The notes beneath the pieces were generated by a model. The model was not told the origin of the DNA. It was given only the letters and a program-made list of their open reading frames with translations, and did not search any database. The translations under genes and the position numbers were made by a program. From a virus, in IMG/VR virus record IMGVR_UViG_3300031660_000022, positions 1 to 33,665 of that record: a stretch of 33,665 nucleotides of DNA; one strand, given 5' to 3'. This document shows positions 1-7,051 of the stretch, piece by piece. Numbering within the stretch: position 1 is the stretch's first letter; each line of letters starts with the position of its first letter.

Positions 1-138
1 TGGATTTCTACGTTTAGTTCCTTCCGTGAAAGAAACAGTACAATTAATCATTTCATCAACAGAAGTGTCGTGTCTTAGCTCTGGAGCTTGTTGGCTAACG
101 GCATTAACAAGTGATGGTATAGTTTGATTAACTTCCAT
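1..138 (-). CDS. Tail tubular protein B / nozzle (T7 gp12-like), 5' fragment
   Basis: Only the first 46 codons are in the window; the reading frame runs off the left edge. The start is ATG at 138-136, preceded by a strong AAGGAG ribosome binding site. The N-terminus has the pattern of T7 gp12: a short Q-x-I-x-x-L stretch, then V-S-Q-Q-A-P-E-L-R, then a segment ending T-E-G-T-K-R-R-N-P, matching the ISQQPDILR and TEGLQKRPP landmarks of gp12. In T7, gp12 forms the nozzle below the gp11 adaptor. Its position directly after the gp11-like gene supports this. The rest of the protein (T7 gp12 is about 794 aa) lies outside the window. Confidence 0.8.
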   Translation of the reverse strand, partial: MEVNQTIPSLVNAVSQQAPELRHDTSVDEMINCTVSFTEGTKRRNP

Positions 139-148
139 AGATTACTCC

Positions 149-730
149 TTAAATTGGTAGTGGGTTAGATGTTCTAGTCATAACTCTTGATGTGACTGTA
201 TCGTCAAAGATTGAATAGTCACCTGATGTGATATCCTCAGCTCTTACTGCAGTTGTGGCATCTTCTACTTCCTGTACAAATACCTTATATGCAGTATCTA
301 CGCCTACTACTCTTGTGTATAACTTCATCTTAGCTTTCGCTACTACTAGAATCTGTATGATAGGTTGTAGGTCATTGAAGTCAATAGCCCACGTAATATC
401 TGCCAATACAGTTTCTGTGAAGACATAACTCATTGTTGCTTTGTTGTATAGCTTAGCACTCTTCATAATATAATCAGATGAAGTAGTAGAAGCATCTACT
501 GAAATAGCTCCTGCTGGAATAGCGATGTTACCAGAGGTATCTGGAACAAGCTCCCAATCAGAGTCTGTGTTAAAGTTGTAACCAAAGGCGAGTACTTCGG
601 TTAAAGATTCACTAATAATAGTGTCGGCTAATTCAGCCTCATAGTGACCAACTATAGAGGTACTAGCGGGGATAGGACTCTCGCCTATTGTTGTTAAGCA
701 AATATTAATTGCGTCGTTGTATCTGTTCAT
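149..730 (-). CDS. Tail tubular protein A / head-tail adaptor (T7 gp11-like)
   Basis: This 193-aa protein is close to the 196 aa of T7 gp11. It begins MNRYNDAINICLTTIGESP, the typical opening of the family (an N-terminal helix, then a 'IGE.P' turn). In T7, twelve copies join the portal to the nozzle. The order capsid, this gene, then gp12-like matches T7 genes 10-11-12. The start ATG at 730 follows an AGAGGT ribosome binding site. A tetraloop hairpin separates it from the capsid gene, so its expression may be set below that of the capsid. The assignment rests on length, N-terminus and synteny. Confidence 0.85.
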   Translation of the reverse strand: MNRYNDAINICLTTIGESPIPASTSIVGHYEAELADTIISESLTEVLAFGYNFNTDSDWELVPDTSGNIAIPAGAISVDASTTSSDYIMKSAKLYNKATMSYVFTETVLADITWAIDFNDLQPIIQILVVAKAKMKLYTRVVGVDTAYKVFVQEVEDATTAVRAEDITSGDYSIFDDTVTSRVMTRTSNPLPI

Positions 731-754
731 AGTACCTCTTTATTTAATGTGGAT

Positions 755-778
755 GAAGCACCTCCGAAGAGATGCCTC
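755..778 (-). terminator. UUCG-tetraloop hairpin between capsid and adaptor genes
   Basis: On the minus-strand RNA, arms 778-769 and 764-755 form a 10-bp stem with two G-U pairs around a UUCG tetraloop (768-765). It lies 22 nt after the capsid stop codon and 25 nt before the adaptor start. T7 has its late terminator T-phi directly after the capsid gene, so the position suggests a partial terminator. There is no U-run after it, so it could instead be a processing or mRNA-stabilising structure. Confidence 0.55.
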
Positions 779-799
779 AAAATTGTCTAACTAACTAAC

Positions 800-1690
800 T
801 TAAGCTACTGACAAACGGATAGAACAACCAGCGTTAAGAACGCCTTCGCCCATCGCGTAAGAAGAAACCATTAACGTACCTAATTTCTCAGGAATGTAAT
901 TAGCTTCAGACTTGATGTCTAATAACTTAACAACGCCTACAGCGTGTGGTGTGAAGATGTAACCCCACTTACCAGCTGGTACGTTGTTAGAAGTCATAAT
1001 TGGGATACCAGCGATTTTGAATACTGAACCAGTATCAATACCACCATTACCATTTGTCCAATCACGATTTACTGCTTTGTCTGACTGTACTAAGTTGTAG
1101 TAAGCTTCAGGATTTAAGATACAAACCTTATCGCCTGCGATGTCCTTACCTTCCATAGTTGCTGCAGCATCAAATAATGCTTCAACAATAGCGTTAGCAG
1201 TTGGAGTAGCACCAATAACCAAATCAGCGTTAACTGCTGGTTGACCTACTTTAGGAGTAGCTGTCTCACAAGCGTCAAGCTGTGTAATAATAGCTTTGTC
1301 TACTTTCTTAGCTAGAACATTACCCATCTCAGTAGAGTACTGACCACGAGTCTCGTAATGAGACATAGCTTCTTCATAATCGTCTACAAATACTGAAGCG
1401 TATTTACGAGCAGCAATAGTAATTACTTGCTCGTTAGAACCGATTGAAGAAGGAACTACGTCATCACCAGGAGTGTGAGTCTTAACATCAGAAGAATCTG
1501 ATAGGTTACCAATTACTGGGAACTGTGCAGACTTACCTGAGTTAATTGTACGTGTGTTTACTAGCGGCATAAATACGTTCTTAGATGCGAATGCTGTTAG
1601 CACCTCGCCAGAGAAGATTTTTAACGCTAGGTCTTTGTTTCCCGCTGTTCCACCGAAGTCGAAGTTGGGATTTGAAGTTGTAAATGCCAT
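800..1690 (-). CDS. Major capsid protein (T7 gp10-like, HK97 fold)
   Basis: This 296-aa protein is the major head protein. The evidence is its position after the scaffold and before the tail adaptor, plus family landmarks: an N-terminal LALKIFSGEVLTAF segment, the FPVIG strand near residue 58, and a C-terminal domain with an ILNPEAYYNLVQ stretch (about 190-203) and IAGIPIMTSNNVP (about 227-239), typical of T7-like capsids. It is shorter than T7 gp10A (345 aa), and I see no frameshifted 10B-like extension. The start at 1690 follows an AGGA about 10 nt upstream. A compact hairpin (1721-1735) in the leader may stabilise this highly expressed mRNA. Confidence 0.92.
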   Translation of the reverse strand: MAFTTSNPNFDFGGTAGNKDLALKIFSGEVLTAFASKNVFMPLVNTRTINSGKSAQFPVIGNLSDSSDVKTHTPGDDVVPSSIGSNEQVITIAARKYASVFVDDYEEAMSHYETRGQYSTEMGNVLAKKVDKAIITQLDACETATPKVGQPAVNADLVIGATPTANAIVEALFDAAATMEGKDIAGDKVCILNPEAYYNLVQSDKAVNRDWTNGNGGIDTGSVFKIAGIPIMTSNNVPAGKWGYIFTPHAVGVVKLLDIKSEANYIPEKLGTLMVSSYAMGEGVLNAGCSIRLSVA

Positions 1691-1720
1691 TTTAATATAT
1701 CCTATATATAAAGTTTAAGT

Positions 1721-1735
1721 GTGACAAAATGTCAC
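1721..1735 (-). other. Short hairpin in the capsid mRNA leader
   Basis: GTGACA and TGTCAC form a perfect 6-bp inverted repeat around a 3-nt loop, about 30 nt ahead of the capsid start. A second short dyad (TTCCC/GGGAA, 1785-1800) lies between it and the scaffold stop codon. Neither is followed by a T-run on the minus strand, so leader structure or RNA processing is more likely than termination. No copy of the 20-bp phage promoter motif is present in this gap. Confidence 0.4.
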
Positions 1736-1830
1736 GGTTTAGTTTATATAATAATACATAGTGTTTTAAAGGGTATCTCTCAGCTTCCCCCTCGAGGGAA
1801 ACATCAAGGCAATTATACTTACTTGTTTTA

Positions 1831-2619
1831 CTATAAGAATGTCGACAGGGCCAGCTTACGTTGAACTTCCGCTCTGTAAGTGTGGTCTGTCTTGTACTTC
1901 GAGCTACTCATAGCATCCATCATATCACTCTTTGTGGTATAACCTCTACTACTAGTATTTGTATCACCCGAAATACGGTTACCACCAATCAGTGTAGGAT
2001 TGGCAGCCTTGTAACGAGCGTTAAGCCCTTGGATTGCGAACTCAGCACTCTCTGCATTATCTAGAGTTGCGTTGAATTGCGTCTGTTCACTATCCGTTAA
2101 GTTCGAACCAGCCCATTGTATCATAGCCTGGTATTCAGCTTCTCCGCCAACAGCCTTTTGTAGCGTGTTAACTTGTTGTTGCTGAATGGCCTCTTGACCT
2201 TGTATGTAAGAATCAACCACCTCCTTTGATAATCCTGCCTGTTCAAGGTTGGAATACGTCTCAGTTGATAGCGTACCGTTCTCACCATACTCACCGTAAA
2301 GACCATCGAAATCTATTCCTTTGGCCTCCACTGTTTCTTTAGCTTCTTCTACTGACTCGGTAGGAGCAGGAGTTTCCTCTTGCTTTACTTCCTCAGTAGT
2401 TTCAGCTGGTTGGCCCATCTTAGATTGAAGCTCTGTGTAAGCCTTCTCTAATTCACCAACATCTTTGTACTTACCTGCTAGTAATACATTCTCAGTATCA
2501 CTTCTTAGCTCGGTGTTTGTTTGTTCCTCGCTTAGGTTTGCTTTGTCCACCATCGCTTGGTCGTGCTCGTTTAGTTGAGGTGTTTCCTCCACTGGGTTTG
2601 TTACTTCTAGTTCGCTCAT
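1831..2619 (-). CDS. Capsid assembly scaffold protein (T7 gp9-like)
   Basis: This 262-aa protein is very rich in Glu, Gln and Thr and low in aromatic residues over its first 110 residues. The middle is helical, and the C-terminus is basic (KYKTDHTYRAEVQRKLALS). This is the make-up of a T7-type scaffold, whose acidic body fills the procapsid and whose basic C-terminal helices touch the capsid shell. It sits between portal and capsid, as T7 gene 9 does (307 aa). The start at 2619 follows an AGGAG site. Sequence conservation in scaffolds is weak, so the call relies on composition and synteny. Confidence 0.85.
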   Translation of the reverse strand: MSELEVTNPVEETPQLNEHDQAMVDKANLSEEQTNTELRSDTENVLLAGKYKDVGELEKAYTELQSKMGQPAETTEEVKQEETPAPTESVEEAKETVEAKGIDFDGLYGEYGENGTLSTETYSNLEQAGLSKEVVDSYIQGQEAIQQQQVNTLQKAVGGEAEYQAMIQWAGSNLTDSEQTQFNATLDNAESAEFAIQGLNARYKAANPTLIGGNRISGDTNTSSRGYTTKSDMMDAMSSSKYKTDHTYRAEVQRKLALSTFL

Positions 2620-2678
2620 CTTCCGTCTCCTTTATAACGTCATCATTGGTATATATTTTCCATCTGATTTCTGACATA

Positions 2679-4181
2679 TTACCCCTGCATTGATTGCTGA
2701 CCTAATTGAGCACCAGCTTCCTGTCCACCTGCTTGTGCAGCACTATCAGCTGCTATTTGAGCCGACTGTTGACCCGCCTGTTGCTCTGCTTCCTGTTGTA
2801 GTTGCTCTTGAGATTTAATAATCCCTTCTGCATCTAAACCAAGAGAAGTAGCTACTCGACTAATCACAGCATCTACATTAGCGTGTTGGGCAAATATTTC
2901 AGGCCCTAGCAACTGCTGTAGTGTTTGTGCAAACATAACAAGTTTGTTGTAATCGTGTCCTCTTCCTAATGCCTCTAGACCAGTAACAATAACTGGTTCT
3001 ACTAGACCTTCAGGTAGTGGTGTTTTACTGTTCTTAAAGATAATCTTAACAAGTGGTAGTTGAAGTTCCTGTGATAGAATTGAATAAATTCCACCTAAGG
3101 CATCTTCTAACTCACCTGCTACTAGACGTATCTCTTCAGCAGTAACACGCTCAGCATTACGAGTAGCACCCTGAGTTAACAGGAATGCACTAGCTAATCG
3201 TTGTTGTATCTCTTGTGCTAATTGATAAGGTATCTGCATATCATTACCCTTCTGCACTTGCAGAGTAGTAACATCACTTGCTTTACCTTGAACAAAGTCA
3301 CCTGACCTAGATTTAGCTAAGTCACGGGCTCTAGTAGTACCAGTAGGGTCAACTAAGAATACAATCTTAGAGGCTGCCGCTGCACCTTCTACCATACCTT
3401 GGTTAAGTGCTTCTAAGCTTCGTAAGTCACCTAGATACTGCTCTACTAAACCACGTCCATAGTCTTCACCATTAATGGCTGTCCACCTAAGTGCTAAGAA
3501 AGGACTGTCTTCAGCCTTAATAACACCTTCTGAACCAGGGACTACTTCACCGAGAACCTCTTGGTAGAGGTCATACTTACCGTCTGGTAAAACCTTAATA
3601 GACGTATATAAGTCTGTTTCATCATCGGTTAGGTCTAGCTCAGGTACATCACTAGGATGCACTGTCTCTTTAACAATTACTTCTACTACCTTACCAAGAG
3701 CATTACGTTTAACCACATATTCATTGAGGTTATAAACTCTTAACTCTTCATCTTCAAAGCGAAGTAAAGCATTACCAGTACCAATAAGAAGTTTTAAGGC
3801 TTCAAACAAAGGTACTCTATATGCTTTCTTCTCAATGTAGGTGTATAGGTCACGCTCATAAGAGGATAGTGCTTCTTCTAACTCAGCTTCTTGTTGAGTA
3901 TCAAGTTGTGCTATATCCTCTTCATTAGGCATTAACCTAAAGAAGGGAGCGTTAGGTGGTAACAAAGTAAGTAGTAACTTACTAGCGAGGTGATTAACTG
4001 CTCGTGCACCAAGTGATTGGTATGGAGTAGCTAATGTATCCTGTTCAGTATGTCCTTGCTTCGTTAACAGCGAAGGAATAGTAAGAGCAGCACAGTCTCG
4101 GGCCTTATCTAGTACAGTTGTTTTATCACCTTCTAGCTTAGACCACCTAGCCTTGAGGGTTGTTGTGCGTTCTTCTGCCAT
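2679..4181 (-). CDS. Portal / head-tail connector (T7 gp8-like)
   Basis: This 500-aa protein (T7 gp8 is 536 aa) makes the twelve-subunit ring through which DNA enters and leaves the head. The N-terminal part contains the family segment around LGARAVNHLASKLLLTLLPP (about residues 55-75), followed by F-F-R-L. Further on are the ALRWTAINGEDYGRG stretch (about 230-245) and the RNAERVTAEEIRLVAGELE segment (about 340-358), both typical of T7-type portals. The C-terminal tail is Gln/Ala-rich and probably disordered. The start at 4181 follows a GGAG site. It is the second sizeable late gene after the phage promoter at 4560-4588. Confidence 0.95.
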   Translation of the reverse strand: MAEERTTTLKARWSKLEGDKTTVLDKARDCAALTIPSLLTKQGHTEQDTLATPYQSLGARAVNHLASKLLLTLLPPNAPFFRLMPNEEDIAQLDTQQEAELEEALSSYERDLYTYIEKKAYRVPLFEALKLLIGTGNALLRFEDEELRVYNLNEYVVKRNALGKVVEVIVKETVHPSDVPELDLTDDETDLYTSIKVLPDGKYDLYQEVLGEVVPGSEGVIKAEDSPFLALRWTAINGEDYGRGLVEQYLGDLRSLEALNQGMVEGAAAASKIVFLVDPTGTTRARDLAKSRSGDFVQGKASDVTTLQVQKGNDMQIPYQLAQEIQQRLASAFLLTQGATRNAERVTAEEIRLVAGELEDALGGIYSILSQELQLPLVKIIFKNSKTPLPEGLVEPVIVTGLEALGRGHDYNKLVMFAQTLQQLLGPEIFAQHANVDAVISRVATSLGLDAEGIIKSQEQLQQEAEQQAGQQSAQIAADSAAQAGGQEAGAQLGQQSMQG

Positions 4182-4192
4182 TCCTTACTCCT

Positions 4193-4399
4193 TTATAAGC
4201 CTTTAGCTGTTCCTGACTTAGTACCTGTTGTAGTTGCAATTGCTAAACGGCTTTTACCCTTCTTGATTGCTGTAAGTTTCTTCTGTTTCTTAGAACCTTC
4301 ATCGCCAGGTTTAAAAGTAGCCTGTTCTGTAGGTGCTGCCGAAGGTGGTGCTGGTGGTGGTGGTGTAGGTGCTTTAGAGCCGCCGAAAATTCCGCCCAT
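4193..4399 (-). CDS. Small Pro-rich/basic protein, possibly gp7.3-like tail assembly protein
   Basis: A 68-aa protein with an N-terminal glycine-rich start (MGGIFGGSKAP), a proline/alanine tract (residues 12-23), and a lysine-rich second half ending KKGKSRLAIATTTG. T7 gp7.3, encoded just before the portal, also has a small, disordered, Lys/Ala-rich body and a C-terminus of the type K-S-L-S-V-A-R-S-S-G. Position and C-terminal pattern suggest the same role in tail assembly and infectivity. The similarity is weak and based on composition. An AGGAG site precedes the start. Confidence 0.5.
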   Translation of the reverse strand: MGGIFGGSKAPTPPPPAPPSAAPTEQATFKPGDEGSKKQKKLTAIKKGKSRLAIATTTGTKSGTAKGL

Positions 4400-4401
4400 A
4401 G

Positions 4402-4566
4402 TTATTCTCCTGTGTTTTTAAGTTGTTTTAATAATCGAAGTAAGTCAATCACTCCTGCTTTCTTACCTCTTTCAAAATCAGACATTTGCTCAGTGACCAT
4501 TTGGTCAGGAAACATACGTTCTAATTCTTTAAGTAAGTCTAGTGTGTTACTTGGTAGTTTATTCAT
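4402..4566 (-). CDS. Small conserved-looking late protein (54 aa), start inside promoter
   Basis: A 54-aa open frame beginning MNKLPSNTLDLLKELERMFP and ending LLRLLKQLKNTGE. It is mostly helical and contains a GKKAGVIDLLRLL segment. I recognise its general look from the small genes ahead of the portal in T7-like phages but cannot name a function. Its ATG (4566-4564) lies inside the 29-bp phage promoter repeat and has no Shine-Dalgarno sequence. From that promoter it would therefore be nearly leaderless, or it is read mainly from longer transcripts. Later ATGs at codons 18 and 23 are possible alternative starts. Confidence 0.6.
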   Translation of the reverse strand: MNKLPSNTLDLLKELERMFPDQMVTEQMSDFERGKKAGVIDLLRLLKQLKNTGE

Positions 4567-4588
4567 TATATAAGTAGGGGTTTATAAT
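4560..4588 (-). promoter_or_regulatory. Phage RNA polymerase promoter ahead of the structural genes (copy A)
   Basis: A 29-bp sequence identical to that at 23945-23973; its 20-bp core also occurs at 15604-15623. Read on the minus strand, the core is TATAAACCCCTACTTATATA. The A-A-C-C-C and C-T-A/C-T-T-A pattern recalls the T3 promoter core (AACCCTCACTAAAG). Its location at the start of the structural block is where T7-type late promoters lie. The assignment is inferred from repetition, position and resemblance. Confidence 0.75.
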
Positions 4589-4782
4589 TAAAGGATTACT
4601 TTGCCAGTGCCGTTTGACTGGAGGTGACCTCCGCCACAAGTCTTGAATGGAGTAGTAGACATAATTAACTTAGTATCAGAACTAGTACATTCAGGGCATC
4701 TACCTGACTTCTTACGGTGAGCAATAGTGTTAGTTGTTACGTACTTATGCTCACACACGTTACACATATAATCGTATATCAC
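4588..4782 (-). CDS. FmdB-type zinc ribbon protein
   Basis: A 64-aa protein opening with MIYDYMCNVCEHKY and carrying a second cysteine pair, CPEC (C34 and C37), typical of the small FmdB/CxxC-CxxC-SSSS zinc ribbon family. C7-x2-C10 and C34-x2-C37 can bind one zinc ion. A third Cys occurs near residue 49 in a KTCGGGHL segment. Members in bacteria are suspected regulators, and phage copies are of unknown role. It is the last gene before the late promoter, and its stop codon touches the promoter repeat. It overlaps the upstream gene by 4 nt, so translation is likely coupled. Confidence 0.7.
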   Translation of the reverse strand: MIYDYMCNVCEHKYVTTNTIAHRKKSGRCPECTSSDTKLIMSTTPFKTCGGGHLQSNGTGKVIL

Positions 4783-4985
4783 ATTCCCTCCTTGTCTGTA
4801 TTATAATGTAGTCCATCATTACCATTCTGTCCTATGATGTCCATCCTATCGTCATTCCATTCAACTGCTTCCTTCATTCCTTGTTCAATACTATCAAAGC
4901 TAGATAACCCTGACCAGTATCTAAGCTTACCTTCTAGTACCTCAATTCTATCCTCTAAGTCTCTATACGTCGGTATCGTTGCCAT
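4779..4985 (-). CDS. Hypothetical protein with N-terminal coiled coil
   Basis: A 68-aa protein. Residues 7-24 (YRDLEDRIEVLEGKLRYW) have the heptad spacing of a short coiled coil. The rest is acidic and polar. No family is recognised. It overlaps both neighbours (23 nt upstream, 4 nt downstream), which indicates a tightly packed, translationally coupled string of middle genes. Confidence 0.6.
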   Translation of the reverse strand: MATIPTYRDLEDRIEVLEGKLRYWSGLSSFDSIEQGMKEAVEWNDDRMDIIGQNGNDGLHYNTDKEGM

Positions 4986-5265
4986 CTGTACACTCCTTCA
5001 TTCCTCTAGTTATAATAGACACAGCACCAATCTGTACTAATGCATCTACATCTTCATCTGATATCTCTATTGTAGTAGTCTTAGAACCTACCAAAAGAAC
5101 CTCGTTGTCCTTGTAAGGAAGGACCACATACTCACCTATGTGACCATCCCTAGCTTCCTTAACTAACACCTTCAGACCTTCTAAGAACATTAAGTTCTGC
5201 TCTTCTTCTGAGATATCATATAGTGTGAAGTCACATTTGTTTCTCTTACTCTCTGATACTTTCAT
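4963..5265 (-). CDS. Hypothetical protein (100 aa)
   Basis: The chosen start is ATG at 5265, which follows a clear AAGGAG about 7 nt upstream. The same frame is open for 18 more codons, but that upstream extension has no ribosome site and is low-complexity (PTHLPTNP). The 100-aa product has alternating helices and strands (EYVVLPYKDNEVLLVG in the middle) and an acidic stretch EISDEDVDAL. No known domain is recognised. It is the first gene after the 264-bp repeat-rich gap and may be read from the promoter-like site in it. Confidence 0.65.
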   Translation of the reverse strand: MKVSESKRNKCDFTLYDISEEEQNLMFLEGLKVLVKEARDGHIGEYVVLPYKDNEVLLVGSKTTTIEISDEDVDALVQIGAVSIITRGMKECTDGNDTDV

Positions 5266-5319
5266 CTTGTTTCTCCTTGGGTTGGTTGGTAGGTGGGTTG
5301 GTAGATAAACCCCTATCAT

Positions 5320-5583
5320 CCTACTCCTTTAGTATTAATCATCCTAATGTACAACGTATCACCTATAATCCTAGGCTAGTGTACTATATACTGTAGACTG
5401 TACACCTAGTAATGTATCATATATTAACCATTAGACCCCTTAATGTACACTAATGACTCGTATATTAACCATTATCGTATCATTTTATCGTGTATCGTGA
5501 TACGCAATATCTAGAAAAACATACTACTTTATCTAGAATTATATATCCAATACTATCCAATTATGTCAAGTTTTATGTGTACT
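5320..5583. other. Repeat-rich AT-rich gap with possible promoter and dyads
   Basis: No open frame is supported in this 264-bp stretch. It holds two 14-bp direct repeats (TATATTAACCATTA at 5420-5433 and 5461-5474), an imperfect inverted repeat (CTAGTGTAC at 5376-5384 against GTACACCTAG at 5400-5409), a GTATC-GT-GATAC dyad near 5491-5503, and a promoter-like site at 5540-5569. This density of repeats is unusual next to the compact genes either side. It could be a regulatory junction or a secondary replication site. Confidence 0.45.
5540..5569 (-). promoter_or_regulatory. Possible host sigma70-type promoter
   Basis: On the minus strand there is a perfect TTGACA (5569-5564) and, 18 nt on, TATATA (5545-5540). 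A TATAAT also lies at 20 nt spacing. The site lies ahead of the genes at 5265-4588. The -10 is off the ideal in sequence or spacing, and AT-rich DNA makes chance matches easy. Confidence 0.35.
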
Positions 5584-5706
5584 TTACTTGACATCCTTAC
5601 CACCTCTAAAGCAAGCATTAGTCTTACAACCATCACTAACTCCACACATATAAGCAATCACTAGTGCAGCTACTGCTAGTAAGCCTATGAATATATTACC
5701 TATCAT
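5584..5706 (-). CDS. Small single-span membrane protein (40 aa)
   Basis: A 40-aa product that starts MIGNIFIGLLAVAALVIAYM, a clear transmembrane helix, followed by a short hydrophilic tail with three cysteines (VSDGCKTNACFRGGK). Its ATG overlaps the TGA of the upstream gene as ATGA (5706-5703), a strong sign of coupled translation and so of a real gene. Together with its membrane-anchored neighbour it could form a membrane pair (lysis, spanin-like, or exclusion), but no signature decides this. There is no clean lipobox. Confidence 0.6.
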   Translation of the reverse strand: MIGNIFIGLLAVAALVIAYMCGVSDGCKTNACFRGGKDVK

Positions 5707-6095
5707 CGGTACTTCCTAAACCATACTGGCTTGCCATTACGTTTAATAGTTATAGTCTCACAATACTGGTTAGCACCACGGGCCTCAGCCTCAAGAGTCC
5801 TAATGTAACAGTCTCTAACTGAAGCACACTTCCAAGTACCTCCGCCTCCATTAGTCTTAACTACATCCATAGTGATGTTGTCCTCATAAGGAAAGTCGTA
5901 GAACTGACCAGCCTTAGCCTCACCTACTAACAATGCAAGTACAACAAATGTACCTACTACTATCCACTGCCATTTAAAGTCGTGTGTTTCATTCCAGCTC
6001 TTGTCTCTCAACTTAGTCCAGTCTGTTAACCCACTCCATCCTTTAGAAGAATGTAGTTTGTGCTTACTTCTCCAATCTTTATATCCTAATCCCAT
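5703..6095 (-). CDS. Membrane-anchored hypothetical protein (130 aa)
   Basis: The start is placed at the ATG at 6095 because AGGAG lies 7 nt before it; the ATG two codons earlier is almost inside the site. Residues 1-42 are Trp/Lys-rich and probably cytoplasmic. Residues about 43-62 (QWIVVGTFVVLALLVGEAKA) form one membrane span or an uncleaved signal anchor. The remaining 68 residues include three cysteines (KCASVRDC and YCE) and probably face the periplasm. The gene begins inside the end of nrdB and is coupled to the small membrane gene downstream. No family is recognised. Confidence 0.65.
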   Translation of the reverse strand: MGLGYKDWRSKHKLHSSKGWSGLTDWTKLRDKSWNETHDFKWQWIVVGTFVVLALLVGEAKAGQFYDFPYEDNITMDVVKTNGGGGTWKCASVRDCYIRTLEAEARGANQYCETITIKRNGKPVWFRKYR

Positions 6096-7051
6096 CCCCA
6101 TTCTCCTATCATTCCAGCCGCAGAGTAGTCTGTTACTGTACCTTCAAAGAAGTTCTTAAAGCTGTCACCAGCAATAATCCATTCCACCCAAGGTAAGGGG
6201 TTCTCTTTGACACCCCAATTAGGTTTTAACCCTAACATAATTAAACGTCTGTCCGCCAAATGGCGTATGTACTCTTTAACTTCAGCTTTATCGAGACCTT
6301 CCACAGCGCCCATTTCATAAGCCAAATCGATAACCTTATCCTCCAGGGAAACAGCGGTCCTGAACATTTCGTAGACTTCCTTCTTGAACTCATCATTAAC
6401 TACCCTCGGGTGTTCATTACAGAATGCTCTGAATAAGCGCGACATCCCTTCAACGTGCATACTCTCATCTCTAATACTCCATTCAACTACTTCACACATA
6501 CCCTTCATCTTACCACGTCTCTGGTAATTAAGTAGCATAGCAAACGCAGAGAACAACGACATACCCTCACTGACACACGTTTGTGCTAGAGCCTTAGCTA
6601 AGCCTTGGTGTGTATGTACATCGTTGTCCTGCATAAAGTTTACCTTATCTACCATAGCTTGGTAATCTAGGAAAGCCTCATACTCACTATCAGGAAACCC
6701 TAAGGTATCATTAAGTAATGCATATGCTCTCTGATGTGTACCCTCTCTATTACCGAAGGACATAAGCATATTCCTAATCTCGTGGTTACGAAACTTAGGT
6801 ATAAACAAATCACAATAGTTCTGTCCTACTTGTACATCAGACTGTGTAAACAATCTAAGTATCTGTGTGATGTGGTTCTTCTCAGCATCTGTAATCTTAC
6901 CCTGCTTCCATTGGTCTACATCTTCCTGAAGTTTTACCTCCCACGTACCCCAATGTACTTTCTCGTGTTCCTCTGCAATCTCCATAGCCCAAACGTGATT
7001 AAACGGTTTGTAACTTAGAGCCTCACCCATTACCCCTGGCAACTCAGACAT
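6086..7051 (-). CDS. nrdB: Ribonucleotide reductase class I small subunit (NrdB)
   Basis: This 321-aa protein makes the radical used by NrdA to turn ribonucleotides into deoxyribonucleotides. All metal ligands are visible with E. coli spacing: D72, E103, H106 (REGTH), E162, E196 and H199 (DESMH). The radical tyrosine is present as Y110, seven residues after the first Glu of the ExxH pair. So this is a normal tyrosyl-radical class I enzyme. The start at 7051 follows a GAGGAAG site inside the end of nrdA, and the 22-nt overlap couples the two subunits. It feeds phage DNA synthesis together with the thioredoxin at 9917-10195. Confidence 0.96.
   Translation of the reverse strand: MSELPGVMGEALSYKPFNHVWAMEIAEEHEKVHWGTWEVKLQEDVDQWKQGKITDAEKNHITQILRLFTQSDVQVGQNYCDLFIPKFRNHEIRNMLMSFGNREGTHQRAYALLNDTLGFPDSEYEAFLDYQAMVDKVNFMQDNDVHTHQGLAKALAQTCVSEGMSLFSAFAMLLNYQRRGKMKGMCEVVEWSIRDESMHVEGMSRLFRAFCNEHPRVVNDEFKKEVYEMFRTAVSLEDKVIDLAYEMGAVEGLDKAEVKEYIRHLADRRLIMLGLKPNWGVKENPLPWVEWIIAGDSFKNFFEGTVTDYSAAGMIGEWGWD

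Noticed and set aside
1700-1715. AT-rich CTTTATATATAGG stretch ahead of the capsid gene as a phage promoter
   Set aside because: Lacks the AAACCCC element shared by the three matching copies; resemblance is limited to the AT-rich end.
5306-5317. ATAAACCCCTA on the plus strand as an antisense phage promoter
   Set aside because: Match stops after about 11 bp, orientation is opposite to all genes, and the ACTTATATA half is missing.
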